In this document: positions 25,549 through 38,280 of the stretch, piece by piece
How the letters are laid out: every line of letters begins with the position of its first letter
Numbering within the stretch: position 1 is the stretch's first letter
DNA from: Acanthochlamys bracteata
Lineage: Eukaryota > Streptophyta > Magnoliopsida > Pandanales > Velloziaceae
Assembly (NCBI GenBank): GCA_019914995.1
Contig: CM034129.1
Coordinates: forward strand, 6,337,725 to 6,401,724
Reading direction: 5' to 3'
DNA length: 64,000 nucleotides
Position numbers and translations under genes: made by a program
Notes under the pieces: model-generated
Seen by the model: only the letters and a program-made list of their open reading frames with translations
Databases searched by the model: none
Told to the model about the DNA's origin: nothing

Positions 25549-26040
25549 CTGTTCGTATGCAAGTGTGACATGACACGGGAAAGTATCGTGAGTAATTTAA
25601 AATAGAATTTTTTAAAACTGATAATATTTTATTTTTAAAAAATAAAATTTATTTTTTGATTTAAAAATAAAAAATAAAAATTTACTATTATAATTTTTAT
25701 ATAAATTTTAAATAAATTATCTAGTTATTATAAAAATTATTAAACATATGAAATTAAAAAATTATTTTGTGAAAAATCAACTGCAAACGGGCTCAAAGAG
25801 TAGAAACAAAATGGTATCGTCCACATTAACCAACTTGGCATAGTTTACGGGGCTCTTTTTTTCTCTCTTATTTTATTTTTTCACTTTTCAGAAATTTTTT
25901 ATAACATTTTGTATTTTTTTAAATAATAAAAAAATATAAATAAATTATATATTATAAATATATATATTTTTTTAATTTATTTTTTCAAACTAAGAAAAAT
26001 AAAATTATTTTTCAAAGCTTCATTGGGAAAACGTAATTAT
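25549..26040. repeat. two adjacent A/T-only MITE-like blocks
   Basis: Blocks at about 25600-25790 and 25870-26020 show the AAAAATAAAATTTATTTTT texture and TATTAAACATATGAAATTA string seen in other family A relatives. Boundaries not defined. Confidence 0.35.
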
Positions 26041-26788
26041 AAGAATTCCAAAACGACTCCTACCAGCAATGTCTGTCGATGATCAGAGGAATCACATAAG
26101 CATAGATGAATAACCTTAGAACCGGACAACACAGGAGAAAGGAAGAAGAATGCAGACACAGGAATAGTAAGGAAACAGAAAGAAAGGTTACTTAATTTTA
26201 CCTTTCTTCTTCAGCGTGAGAAGGGACAGGGATTTGAAAGATAGGACGACTTGGAGAATTGAAAGGTCATAAAAAAGAATCTCTCTCATGTAATAACAGA
26301 CCCTACAGCCCACTACAAGAGAGTGTTTATACGAGAATGTTATCAGAATCCAAAAGAATATGATTATTAACATGGATTATTCGGGAACTGTTGCAACCCT
26401 TTTATCACATATAAGATAAAAAATAATCAAATACTCTTTCCGTGCAGGACGTTTTTAGTTGCCAATAAATTTGTAGGGTTGCCAACAAGGTCTCATGTTT
26501 TGCAGTTGTCAGTGGCAAAGCTGTGCAACAAGCCATAGCTCGAGTTAGTGCTTCCAGAGCCAAGAACAGGGTAGGTTTGGGAAGCCCTCAAAAACAAGCA
26601 GGAAAGGTCCAACTAGAGGATACACACCTTGGGCGATGGTAACCGTGTTGGCTTGGCTTTCAGGATCAAAAGTGGAAGGACCTGCTCAGAAACTAAGGTA
26701 AGAACGCGTGGTGGCAGCTCGGAAGGCTTTCTGTTTAGGTTCCTATAATTTTATGAGGTATGCATTACACGCCTCGTTCCCTTCTGCA
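26041..26788. other. unassigned region of higher GC
   Basis: 26050-26400 and 26450-26720 are less AT-rich than their surroundings and could be UTR or gene relics. One plus-strand frame near 26505-26570 is open (SGKAVQQAIARVSASRAKN) but matches no family I recognise. Confidence 0.3.
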
Positions 26789-27005
26789 GGGACTGTTTGG
26801 CAGTACATTATTACGCTTTGTTTTTCTTTCCTTTTGAACTTTCATAATTTCATAATAAAGTTTTTATAATATTTTTAAAAAAAATTAAAAGTATAGATAA
26901 ATTATATGATGTATGATTTTATTTTTTTGATAAAAATCAAACTTATTTCTAAAAAAATTTTGAATATGTTTTTTAAATTCTTTATTTTTAATACTTCCAA
27001 ACGAC
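26789..27005. mobile_element. GTTTGG-ended MITE
   Basis: Starts GGGACTGTTTGGCAGTA and ends ACTTCCAAACGAC, inverted relatives; the hexamer TCTGCA directly flanks both sides (26783-26788, 27006-27011). Core A/T-rich. The terminus resembles family A, but the longer flanking repeat does not fit a 3-bp duplication, so classification is open. Confidence 0.55.
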
Positions 27006-27356
27006 TCTGCAATCTATTGCAAAATATGCCTCAGGTGTATAATGTATTACATCAAACCATGTTATACAGATATGCGCCAAGCATCAGCAGAAACAATCAT
27101 AATGTCTTGAAACAGTTTACATAAAATGCGGTAAACCTTTTCAAAACATGTTCACAAGTAAAACGTTTTGAGTTACGTCCTGAGGTGTAACAGCGCACCA
27201 GACGCTTAAAACATGAAGAAATAAGTTGCTTTCAATTATTTAAAGTTCAGATACCTCTTCATTCACTTCACACCCTTCTCTTGTTTCAGGCATCTCACCC
27301 TCACCTTCTTTTGCATCAAGTTTTGCAGTCAGCTGACAAGTACCCTCACAACAAAA

Positions 27357-27656
27357 ATGGGATGGGTACAAACACTAGCATGGGTAAACAACAACTGTCA
27401 GAAGCATTGCAAGTTGCTTCCATGGAAAATGAGAACAGAGTTCAAGCAAACTACTAAGCACAGAAGAAAATGCCATATCAACTTTCAGTACGATCCTTTG
27501 AGCTATTCCCTCAATTTCGATGATGGATCCTCCTCAGATGGAGAAAAATCAGCCTGCAAACTGCCAACAAAACCATCAGAACCTTATCAGACATTCAAAT
27601 TGACTTACATTTTACATTCAAAATCTCGTCGGAGAATAAGCCCTTCAATTATCTGA
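27357..27656 (+). CDS. possible small protein with an FQYDPLSYSLNFDDG motif
   Basis: Open frame of 99 codons from ATG at 27357 (context CAAAAATGG). The first half (WVQTLAW..N..CQKHC..LPWKM) has Trp and Cys content unlike random AT-rich ORFs here. It leads through a basic stretch to FQYDPLSYSLNFDDGSSSDG. An (F.YDP.SYALNFD.G) motif is, to my recollection, shared by small uncharacterised plant proteins, so this may be a real gene. The C-terminal third looks less constrained and might instead be spliced. A pyrimidine tract with CAG near 27291 could end a leader intron. It lies convergent to the GID8 gene. No function proposed. Confidence 0.5.
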   Translation: MGWVQTLAWVNNNCQKHCKLLPWKMRTEFKQTTKHRRKCHINFQYDPLSYSLNFDDGSSSDGEKSACKLPTKPSEPYQTFKLTYILHSKSRRRISPSII

Positions 27657-28632
27657 CAACATTCCCTGTATATATCTCATCAGATTGGTGCATTTCACTT
27701 GTCTCCCTCTATCCTTGATGCCAGAAGCAGACTTGTGAGTTGTAATCTGTTTTCCTCATCGAAGATCTATCTACTTCTTGTTAAGCTGAAAATAATTTGT
27801 TCACTGCATGAAACTGAGACCAGGTTATAAGGAACACGGAACCTCCTAATCTGAAAGGCACTTCAGATTGCAGCCTTTTTTGAACACCTTCGAGAGTTTT
27901 TAGTCAACACTGTGCTAATTGTTCACTGTCTAACAATCTGATTTTTGCTGCTTAGACAAGCAACACATCTCTTGTTGGAGCAGCCAACTTCCAAGATATT
28001 TCCATCTAAGCAGCCTTCCGTTTTTCCTAAACATGAATATTACACAAGCAACACAACGCTTGTCTTCCTCTTTCCTTCTTATTTAAAAATGAAAGTAAGT
28101 AGTCGTTGTAAGTTACGCCTACTTTACCTCCTTCACCAGATACATCAATTTTACATTTGTAGGCACTGCTCCACTTAAGACATGGATATTTAATGCAGTC
28201 AGGCAATCTATTCACTCTATTATACATCCACTCCTCCAAGTTCATGGCCATAAGATATCATAACCTATCAAACCGTTATCGCTATGACTGGTTTTGTTAA
28301 GAGAATTATGAGGTCCTTTCTTCTCCTTATTTTAGTCCAAACAATGGTTTGGTAGAGTTGTCCATACACCCATATGTATAAACTTCAAGAAACATAATAA
28401 TTTTGTATAAGCTCCACGACATATAGCAAGCTGAATCTTATGCAGAACAATTGAAGTGCCAGATGAAGAAGACTACTACAGAAATAACAAAACTTACAAA
28501 AGATAACAACTGGAAGACATTAATTGACCCATCAATCATCTTAAAAGCAGGATGTGAATCTACGTAAATGAATTTCTAATTACAAATATTACAGACGAAC
28601 TTACTGATTAGATGGAAGAGACTACAGAAAGT
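27657..28632. other. region between convergent genes
   Basis: Likely 3' UTRs of the plus-strand ORF ending at 27656 and of the minus-strand GID8 gene ending at 28633. No other gene recognised. Confidence 0.45.
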
Positions 28633-31600
28633 TCAGATAGTGGGGCCATCAAGAGATGCTGTGGATAAATTATTGATGCGTGGATAAGAAGCCTTCTCAT
28701 CAAGTTGGTTTTGAGCCCAGATCAGCATTTTGAGCAAGTTGGGAAGCTTAGGTTCTGTCAGGATACCAGAACATAATTAAGCCAGAGTGTGAACCAGCAA
28801 AACTGAAAAAATAAGCACATTGATATTGTACACAAACACTTCAAAAATGCTACAGTCTATCTGAAGATAAACTTAAGAGCGCATAGTGATGTGCTTTAGA
28901 AGTAATATGGTCTCAAGGTGTTGCTTTTTCCAATGAAGAAGCATATGATTTCTATATTACTGCATATTGATAATGCATGGAGTGGCTAGGGAGTCCTCTG
29001 AAAAGGGAGGTGTAGGGTCTACATCACCATCGGTGCCGGTTTATCTCACAATAAAAAATATTTATAAATAAAATATCAAAAAAAGACTAAATATAGATGT
29101 GGATTCATGAGAACATAGTTAAAATGGAAGCATATCCTAGACATTGGATACGGCAGTACTTAGACAAAAGGTCAAGACAGAGTATTCCTGGTATAAACAA
29201 TTAAAAAAATAAAAATTAAAGTGAAATAAAAACAGAAGTAATAAATCCCATTTGGACCTTTTTCACGACTCTGGCTTGTGAGAATAGCGGCGTTCACCTC
29301 ACTTGCTGTTTTTAAGCGTTGGGAAACATCCATAAGCTCACCATAAGGACAGTTCTTTAAGTCATCAAATGCCAACAGAGCAACCGTCTTCTCAAGCTCC
29401 TCCAGAAAATTTTCCTACAAACAGATCAAGCATATATGTACAGAAGTTGAGCAATATTAAACAGTCCGATAGTTCAAAGAAGCTTTCTCAAATGCGAAGT
29501 GTTATAGGTTAGATTTCATTCATCTGAATAACCAGAAGGCATAATTGATAGGTAAAGCTCAATTGTGAAGGATAATTGTTTAATAGCAATAGAAGTTCTG
29601 GAACAGCCCAAAAAAATAAAATGATAAACAAGAAATTTAGCATATCAACTAAGTTACATTTTCAATGCCTCTCGGCGCAAGCTCCTCTTGGGCAAATTCT
29701 AGAGCCTCCTCTACCTGCCCCCCACGTATCAATTCAATTAATTTTTGCTGTTGTAAATGAAAATATAGCTGAGGATTTGCGTCCAATATCTGCCAAAAAA
29801 AGGGCAGCTCTGCATCATTAACAAATAGGAAACTAGAGATGAAATGTCTCTTAAAACTGTCTCAAGAAAGGTGATACCTGCTACTGATAATAATCCTAAC
29901 ATGTCATGAAGCATAATTTACAACAATACAACTTCCATGCATAATTTTCCTGATCTGATAATGCAAGTACTATGTTTATACATACATACGCTGTTTGTGT
30001 CCTATGGTGTGAAGAAAAATGGTCTAGGCAAGAGTTACCTAAGTGTCTAAGATGCATGAAAACTATATGAAAAGAAGCCACTGATTCAAGAGGCAGTGAT
30101 GCTACATGCTCAAACATCATTAACATCCGAAAAAGAAGCATTTCCAGACAAATTTGACTTGGAGCAGTGGAGCATATAGAAACTTGAGTCTAGGCCATGA
30201 GTGGGTTTAAGCAAACCTTTAGTAATATTTTCTTCAAAAATAATAAAAATTAATTAAAAAATTCGATAAAAGGCAAAGTTGTAGATTGCATGCAAACCAT
30301 ACAGCTAAGTCTGTACAAAAATCAATTAATAATTATAATTATACCAAATCCACTTGCACAGAAAGTTACAGGCTCTAGCAAACCTTTAGTAATATTTAAA
30401 AATAATAAAAAAATTAATAAAAAAATTCGATAAAAGGCATAGTTGTAGATTGCATGCAAACCATACAGCTAAGTCTGTACAAAAATCAACTAATAATTAT
30501 GATTATACCAAATCCACTTGCACAGAAAGTTACAGGCTCTAACATTTTCACATTGTAGTCACAGCCACTACTGAAATATAACACAAGCAAAGAAAATTCG
30601 ATTTTTCATGAAAGACATAAATGTGCTTCTCACACAGAAACATGAGGATACACAAATGTGCTTCTTCTGGAAAATAGTAAAACTCGATATGGGGACCGGT
30701 GAAGTTAATCGTAGGTGCATTTTCTTTTCTACTTAGATGGAATATTTGTTTCCAAGAAGAACTAATCTCTGGAAAAAGAACCACATTGAAATAACATAAC
30801 TTTGAGTGGACTGCTTCTTTCTTGGTGAGTTAAGCTATTCTATAGGTGAAGGGGGTATGTACCTCAATATGCAATTTCATGCATAGGTTATAACTACAGA
30901 GAAAGACATCCTTTCAGAAAAATCATTAATGTTGAAGTCATTACTTCCAACAATCAAAAGAATTATTTTCCCGAGTGCTTGAAAGGGTCACAGTTAGGTC
31001 ATACGATACTTTTTGTTTTCCTGAAATGTTTATTCATTTCAATGCATGTAGGATAACACTCTTTTTGTTAATCCTATCACACAAAGCACAATGGTCCAAT
31101 CAGTATATATTTATCCACTCAATTAATTCTAATCATCTACAAGGTTATTATGAAATATTATAAAACTGCAAAAGAGGTACTAGGGAACCCATACGCACGT
31201 TCCCGCTAAAAAACATGTTGCCATTTACTTACTTTTTCTTGTAAGAAACTGGCATTGTCAGTTGCCGTCTACTTATCTTACTACTTCTAAAAAGAAATGT
31301 ATATTGGAAAATTGTTTCATTCCGAACGTCAATTCGCCATTTTGTTTTTTGAATTCTTCAAAAGCTTGGTGAATTATTGTAATCTGTAACAGTTGATTGC
31401 GCATGAACCATCGCTTTTATCAGTCCCTAATTAATTAATCCACCTCTCCTCTCTTATTCTTCACTTCTTGGTTGGTTGCCAAGCACATGCCTAGCATTAT
31501 GCTCTAGGACACGCACCTATAGTAGAAATGGAAGGATCTATTTGACCCATAGAGTTTTCTCTTCTCTCCTCTCACAGATCATCTGTACTGCATTTCTATT

Positions 31601-34600
31601 TCGGGTAACTCCTCGGATGAATAGGATTTTAAAGTCTACCAACTTCTCTGTTTCAAAAATTAATTAATGCTGCATTTGTTAACTAGCTTTTTCTAAGAGT
31701 ACTGTTCTTAAAAAAAGGCTAATTTGAACTCTTAATAAGATATATATCAATAGATGCATCCATTTTCTCTACTAAAGGGTTTTGTATACACCAAATGAAA
31801 ATAATTCAGAATCCTGTGCATCAAAAAACAATAAAGCTATGGTTTTATGCTTTAGAAGACCTCTCATGATTTGGATGGAATGATCTGAAAAACTTTGTTT
31901 AATGCAATGAACAAAGCTACCTTTTGTAGATTTCTTAATACTTGCAGAATGAGTTAGGATTAGTAAGACTGGTAAGCTAGAATTAGTAAAAGAAGTAACA
32001 CTTGAAATTTTCTAACCATGTGATATTGTGATTTATGATCCCTTTTGTTTCTTAATGAAGGTCGTCAATTCCACCAATTCATTTTGAATGATTTTGAATG
32101 TGTTAGGATTAAGTGGTTAGTGTATGAAGGTGAAATTAATAAGAATCAATGAAACAAGAGACAAAAGCAAACACAAACAAGAGATTTTGCATTGTTCGGC
32201 ACAATCTAGTAGGCTTTCACTTAGAGGTGAAGTCCAGACTTGGGCTTTTTCGCTTATTCTAGTACAAGAGTGTTCTTTCCCCCATCTCTAGAGAGTTGCG
32301 CTTGTATGTAGAGGCTTATAATTGATCAGTCCTAGTTGCCCTATGGACTGAGAAAACAAACTATTTCCCCTAATAAGAAATGTCCCTTGCCTCCCAAGGC
32401 ATGTCTAAATGCTAGTTGTTTTTAGAATATTCCCTATGGCAGCAGATGGGCAGCTGTTTCACACCACTTCGGCCATCACCGCACTTGTCCCCAACCTAAA
32501 GTGACCTTTCTCGATCACACAGGATTCATATGGCTCGTTTAAGACTTCAGCTACTGTAAGTGATATAGGCGCAACAGGCATTCTTCATCATGTGCCTTCC
32601 CACAGTCAGCTTGGCCATCATTATAACCCTGGTTGCTTTAGCCCATTAAATCTAACAGGCTTTGGCTTCTAAGCCCGTGTTGTAATGGATTGGGTACCCC
32701 TTATTATGAATTTAGGCCCAAGAACCAAACTCTACCTCATCATTTCTAATATTGAGATACATAAATATCTTTATGTTTGTCTCAGACAAGCAATTGACTG
32801 ATGTTAAAGTGAGTAACTTGTAGCTTAGTGACATCTAAGCAAAACAAAGGTCAGATTTGGAAGTTGAGGGAGTAACTATTAATTGCAGTTCTGTCCATGT
32901 CATCGAAATTTACCGTACACAAAAGTAAATGTGATGGGTTAAGCATAATTTGACCACCTTTCTATGTTTTTGATTGATGCTTTCAGTGCTGGTGAATGAA
33001 ATTTAATTAACTAAAAACCTACTAAACATTCCTTAAAAAAAGGGACATATTCCTCGTTCCAGGACAAGTACAGATGCAATAGAATGGATTTCATGTTTAG
33101 TATTAAGACAAACCCTAATATTATGCGTTAGTTCTCTAACTTGTTATGGAAGGCACAAGTCATGATTGGCTTAAAACAATCAGCAAACATGTTGATCTTT
33201 GTTTGAATTACGAAATTTCCACTTCTTATCATATGAACTTCTTCATTCTTAATATTCTTTATGGTTGCTGATTTTGTTCAGTCAAAAACTACTTACTTTC
33301 CAATAATGCAACATAACTGACAGAAAAAAGGTTCCTTGTTGCTTATGCTATAGAAAATAATATTTACATGCTATTATACAACTGCATGTAAATTTGACTA
33401 CTACAATATGTAAAGTGACTTGCTACAACATTAAAAAAATATTAGAGATTCGTAGAATGTGCACTAACCTATTTATTAATATTAATCAAAAAGTAACCCA
33501 GCACGCTTACCAAAAGGGAAGTTCTTTGGAATTGTGTATTTTGTTTCACAGACATTCTTTTTTGTCAAAGAACAGGAATATAAACGTACAAACAATCAAA
33601 ACAGACCACTTGACTGAATTCCAAAATCTATGCCATACCTCAGGGTTGAGATCATTCACTCTCTCAATGGCGTCCTGCACATTGCCCGACTGCACAGCCA
33701 TCCTTACTGCCATGCGGTCTGCAATGGTGGTGAGATCCATATCCGCTGTCCAACCCTTAAGGAAAATCATATAACATTCGCAATTGATTGAAAAGCATAA
33801 AACCTTGGCATACAAAAGAAGCAAAAATGATATTATGTGGATTAGGCAACTTACGGCTGACTCCTTAGTAGGAAGCCTCATTCTCTCAGCAGCAAGTTAA
33901 CAAGCACAGGATAACAAAAGAAAAAAAAACTGTATGGCAGTACGATAAGTCAGTCATTGTTTTTGTAACATTTTTGGACCTGAGAGATTGATGTCCTTAA
34001 TTATCCAGGTATTTCAATCCCCATGCTAGAAGCCTTCATCCTATGTTGCCATGGTAAACAACAACTAAATTTGTTAAGGAGAAGCTGTTAGCCAGAGTTT
34101 AAAGACAACTTCAATTTCACAGCTAAGCCGGTTAACTATGGACGTGTTTACCTACCACCCAAACTCCACTTTTTTCAAACTCACTTTTGATATAAAATAA
34201 ACAAAAATTTTAAAATAAATTTTTCTTCAATATTTTTTTCAAAATTCAATTTTAAAACTTACTATTAATACAAAGTTAATATAAGAATTTATTTTTATTA
34301 AATATTTTGAATTTAAATTTATTCTTTTAAACTCACTTTAAAAAAAGTGAATTTACCTCAAGGTAAACACACCCTACATATTCTACGCTGGCAGTAAATT
34401 TCAGAATGAAGTAACCTTTTTCGACAAAACATATATGGGCTTTTAAGTACATCTGTTAATCCAGAACTGTTACCATCTATAGCACCACCGAGGCAGAAAA
34501 CAATTTTCTGGACAGCAACAATAACAAATTCAAGCACCATTTAATCATGCAAAAGAAATAGAACACTATGTAACTAAGGATACGCTCAGTTCCAGATTCA

Positions 34601-34836
34601 ACACGGAATTTCTCAGCAGCCTCAACATAACCTTCCGTAACAAGAAAATCCATGACGAGCTTGTTCATGTCGTCCTTCCTAATAATTACTTCCCTCAGCT
34701 TCTTTTCCCATTCTTCCCGCGTGATCACTTTCTTAGACGACTGTCAAGAAAAAAAATAAATAATAATAATACAGATTGCTAGTTCTTCAGAGACATTGTG
34801 TCGAACATTTGGCGGGCGAGAAGGCTTACTTACCAT
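28633..34836 (-). CDS. GID8: GID8 homologue: LisH-CTLH scaffold subunit of the GID/CTLH E3 ubiquitin ligase
   Basis: Six exons on the minus strand: 34834-34836, 34584-34740, 33639-33745, 29658-29789, 29258-29414 and 28633-28754, giving 225 residues with every junction in frame. The first exon contributes only the ATG. Exon 2 opens with [15 protein letters not shown] and holds the LisH motif (about 22-47, ending [11 protein letters not shown]). [19 protein letters not shown] in exon 3 starts the CTLH domain, which runs through [20 protein letters not shown] to LAPRG. The CRA part follows ([34 protein letters not shown]). In yeast and animals Gid8/TWA1 scaffolds the multi-subunit ligase through LisH and CTLH contacts; the plant subunit is expected to do the same in the cytosol and nucleus. 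The 3.85-kb intron 29790-33638 contains a tandem duplication and possible LTR remnant, and the 838-bp intron 33746-34583 contains a MITE. Confidence 0.95.
30211..30543 (+). repeat. tandem duplication of about 165 bp in a GID8 intron
   Basis: Two nearly identical direct copies, about 30211-30377 and 30378-30543. Both start GCAAACCTTTAGTAATATTT and contain GATTGCATGCAAACCATACA and TTACAGGCTCTA. Differences are a few substitutions plus length changes in the A-rich part. Confidence 0.85.
32101..32657. mobile_element. candidate solo LTR in a GID8 intron
   Basis: The stretch begins TGTTAGGATT and ends AAATCTAACA, so it carries perfect 6-bp inverted ends TGTTAG/CTAACA of the Ty1/copia LTR type. Its interior is less AT-rich than the intron around it. 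The flanking 5-mers (GAATG and GGCTT) do not match, so the right boundary may be wrong. Confidence 0.3.
34139..34374. mobile_element. TA-flanked MITE, copy 2, in a GID8 intron
   Basis: Left end TGGACGTGTTTACCTACC and right end AAGGTAAACACACCC are inverted relatives, with TA outside both ends (34137-34138, 34375-34376). Subterminal CTCCACTTTTTT and AAAAAAAGTGAATTT are also inverted. Same family as 7325-7579. Confidence 0.65.
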
Positions 34837-35115
34837 GGGCGGAGAGGACGGTGGGTCAAGTTGAGAGAGTGCGATCCAGAAGATTGGTAACGCCACAGCT
34901 GCGATCTGCTCTGCTGCTTCGATCGAAGATACTAAGAAAAACTTCAGAAATTTAATTGCTAATAAAATCGGAGAAATTTGTTGAAAGAGAGTGTAACCGA
35001 CCTTGTTTTCTGATCCGTTAGAAACAGTGATTTGGTCTGGACTCCGGAAAAGTTCTGTTTCGGTCGGGTTCGTCCGGGTTCGATTAACACCGGCTCCAAA
35101 ATAATACTTGTCCAA
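34837..35115 (-). promoter_or_regulatory. GID8 5' leader and core promoter region
   Basis: Upstream of the ATG-only exon the minus strand is moderately GC-rich, with CCAAT-containing sequence on the plus strand at 35110-35114. Extra leader introns are possible (GTCGGTTACACTC near 35003). Transcription start unknown. Confidence 0.35.
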
Positions 35116-38040
35116 TAAAACTACCGACGTCTGAAATTTTACCAGAAATTTGACGGCTCATTAGGGTGTATTAATGTACATTTTGAAGTAATTTTTTCTA
35201 AACATAATTATTTTTATTTTTTTAATAATAATTTATTATTTGTAATTTACATTTTAAATTTATCTAAAAATTACTTTTTAAAGAATTATTTCTTATAAAA
35301 AATATATCTTAATGGAGCTATTAATATATTTTTTTTTTTTCTATTCTTTTTGTTTTGAATGTATTGAATTGATCCGTTTACTTTTATTTTGTTCTTTTAG
35401 TTTTGTGTTAATAACGTAATTTGAATTTAAAATATATGTATGACAAAAATAATAGTGATCAACTTTGTAATTTTGGACTCTTATTAGACAAATACTGTCC
35501 GATTCGACTAAGTGCCGATCCGAAAAATTATCTAGATCAATTGATCAAGGATCGACCTATTGGATTAACCAACGGATATATTAAAGTTGCCCAACCAAAA
35601 GGTCTCGCAAATCTTTCAATATACAAAAAAACTTATAAATTTTCTTCTTCCTTCTTGGATGCTGACAATAGACAAAATCTTCAAATGAAAGATAAAATAA
35701 ATTATAATTATCAATAGCTGCCTTAAATTGAACACCAATCAATTTTCCACCACCATTTTAAGAAATATCTCCAACAACCGAATTTGTCCAAAAAAATTCA
35801 AACACTTCATTTCACCATTCAGAAACTTAACCAACATCAAATTAACCAACATCAAAACTAAAATCATTAACACCAGTAGCAAGTAGCAACAACTTGATCA
35901 CCTGAATTCACAATCGATACCATCAATAGTATCAATATGAACAACACCATGAACAACAACTAAGAGTTACTCTAACAAAAAAAGTTTAAAAATCATATAG
36001 AGTTGATGAATACTTCTCATAAAGTTTTGACAAACATTGGTGGCCCATGCTCCACTATGCTTATAGCTGTTGTATTATGGAAGAAAAATAATTAAGTTAT
36101 AACAATTAGTCAATAAAAAATTATTGTTTTAAAAGATGGTTGAATACAAAAGAAAAAGCACGATAAATCCTTCAAAATCTAATACAAGTAAAATAAAAAG
36201 TTAAAATTTTATTAAAGAACTTGTCACAATCTTGTATTCTTGCTACACATGTCGAACGGATCGAAGCAATAGAGATTTTACCCACTAAATTAACTTCAAA
36301 GGAATTCAAAAAACAATTAAGAAAAAAAAACAAAAAAAAACATGGAAGGGAAAGAATTCCTAAGGAAAAAATTAAAAAAAAGAACACAATAATGTAGGAG
36401 GAATACAATGCGAGAAAAGATTGAGAAAAAAAGACAGATGAATACAAAAAATTGAGAGATTGAAGATTTTTGTTTTCTTTCAGAAAAATGAGAATCTTTT
36501 GCTCTATCTCCCCACTTTCTCTTTTACTTTCGCATCTTTGATGGGAAGAAAAAAAAAAAAAGAATTTGGCTACGGCACCAAATCGATGGCAAAGATTATA
36601 GATAGAAAACTATCCCACTAAATCTGGCAATAAATCACATAAGTTATAGCGTTAAACATGACAAATTTGGTCTTAAAATAATTAATAGAGAAGTCAAAAG
36701 AAGAAGGAAAGAAAAAGATGGTCTAAGAAAGACAATTGAGAAGAAGAAGAAGACGATTAAGCAGGACGAAGATAATCGAGGAATAAGAAGAATAAGAAGA
36801 AAAACCATTGAAGAAGAAGAATGTAGATTGGCCTTTTAAATAATATTCGGATCAATCCGTTCAATTGGATTGATATGTCAATCTGATAACTATTCGGATT
36901 GATTCGGATTACATCATAATTGACTGCATGAATGATTTATTTGTAAATCGAAACCAATTTTGATTATAGATCAATAATTTTCAAGTCAACCTAAATAATT
37001 CGGTATGAATCTGCCAATAGTATTCTAACTTTGTTTTTCATTAACCATCATTTATTGGATGATTTCTATTTAGATCAATGTGACTATAAGAAAGTTTACG
37101 TAATATATATTATAAAACTTTAATTAGAAAATATGTTATATTAATGATCACCTCCTATGACGATCTTTGAAGTTTGTCTCTTTTTTTTATATACGTTGTG
37201 CCACGAGTAGCTTACTTTTTAGCTTCTAACCTTTTATTTGCTACAATTCCTACAAGTAATAAAATAATAAGAAATTTTATTATTTTTATTTCACCATTCG
37301 TATTTCTTTCTTTCTATTTGGTTGATTACTATTTTTTATTCTTTTACTCATATCGAATTAAGATAAAATTTTTATTTTAAAGTTGAATTACTACGAAATT
37401 TTTTAGTTACATGGATTGATCGCAATGAAAATCAAGTACGAATTTTTTCAAATAATCGCTTTCATTAATTGATTACTGTAAAGTTTTTATTCCATCTAAT
37501 TAATTGCCACAGAATTTTTAATAACATCCTGACTCGAAAACCTAATTAGCCAATACAACAAGAAAATTATAAGTTTATAAATATGTTTGCATATTTTTGA
37601 ATCTTTCACAATCACGATGCTATACCAATAGGCAGCACTGCTGGCATCTCCATCATGATCGTAGAAATACTTTAAGATATTGTACTAGATAAGTGAATTG
37701 AATTAAAAAACTTATACTTACCTTATAATAATAAGAATTTTATGAAAAAAGCTCTATGAAAAATCTATAAAATAAGGACATGTAACCTAGAAAGTTAGGG
37801 CATCTTTTTATTGATAGTCTCGGAATGGTGGTTAACTATTTTTATAAAAAATGTAAGACTAATTAAGCCATTTAAATACCAGTTGTCTCAACATATGCTT
37901 CATTTTGGAACGATCTAAATGTTTTCAACAAAAGTTAGCGCATTTTATACACATTGTGCATTGTGTTTCATCCATGATGGAAAAGATTTACTTAAAGACT
38001 CAAAATATTAGATATTATTTTAACTAAGATTGAAGAAATA
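35116..38040. other. intergenic DNA between the divergent GID8 and SNF2 genes
   Basis: AT-rich. An A/T block at 35170-35340 looks MITE-like. GAA-rich patches at 36690-36830. Small ORFs at 35421-35717 and 37174-37380 match no family. No gene recognised. Confidence 0.5.
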
Positions 38041-38280
38041 TTTGAAACTGTTTATAAAATAGAGTTTTTTAAAACAAAAAATATTTAAAAAATATTTCAT
38101 AAAATTAACTCAAATTTTTTATCTAAAAAAATAAAATAAAGTAAAATAAAATATTATTATATATATATTTTTATATTTTCTAAAATTTTAAATAAATTTT
38201 ATATAATATTATAAAAAATTTATTTAAAAATATAAAATAAAAATTGAAACGAAAAGTAGCCGAAGAACAAAGTCGAATCG
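38041..38280. repeat. degenerate A/T-only MITE
   Basis: Carries the string TATAAAAAATTTATTTAAAAA (last part near 38211-38231) shared with the block at 14738-14941 and the block near 56150-56190. Ends are not resolved. Confidence 0.4.

Noticed and set aside
26450..26720. Less AT-rich patch with an open frame (SGKAVQQAIARVSASRAKN)
   Set aside because: Could be a gene relict, but no family could be named and no exon boundaries hold up.
34744..35115. Minus-strand 123-codon ORF over the GID8 leader
   Set aside because: It runs through the first intron and out of frame with GID8; nothing conserved.
35421..35717. Plus-strand 98-codon ORF between GID8 and the SNF2 gene
   Set aside because: Composition and lack of any motif fit chance in AT-rich DNA.
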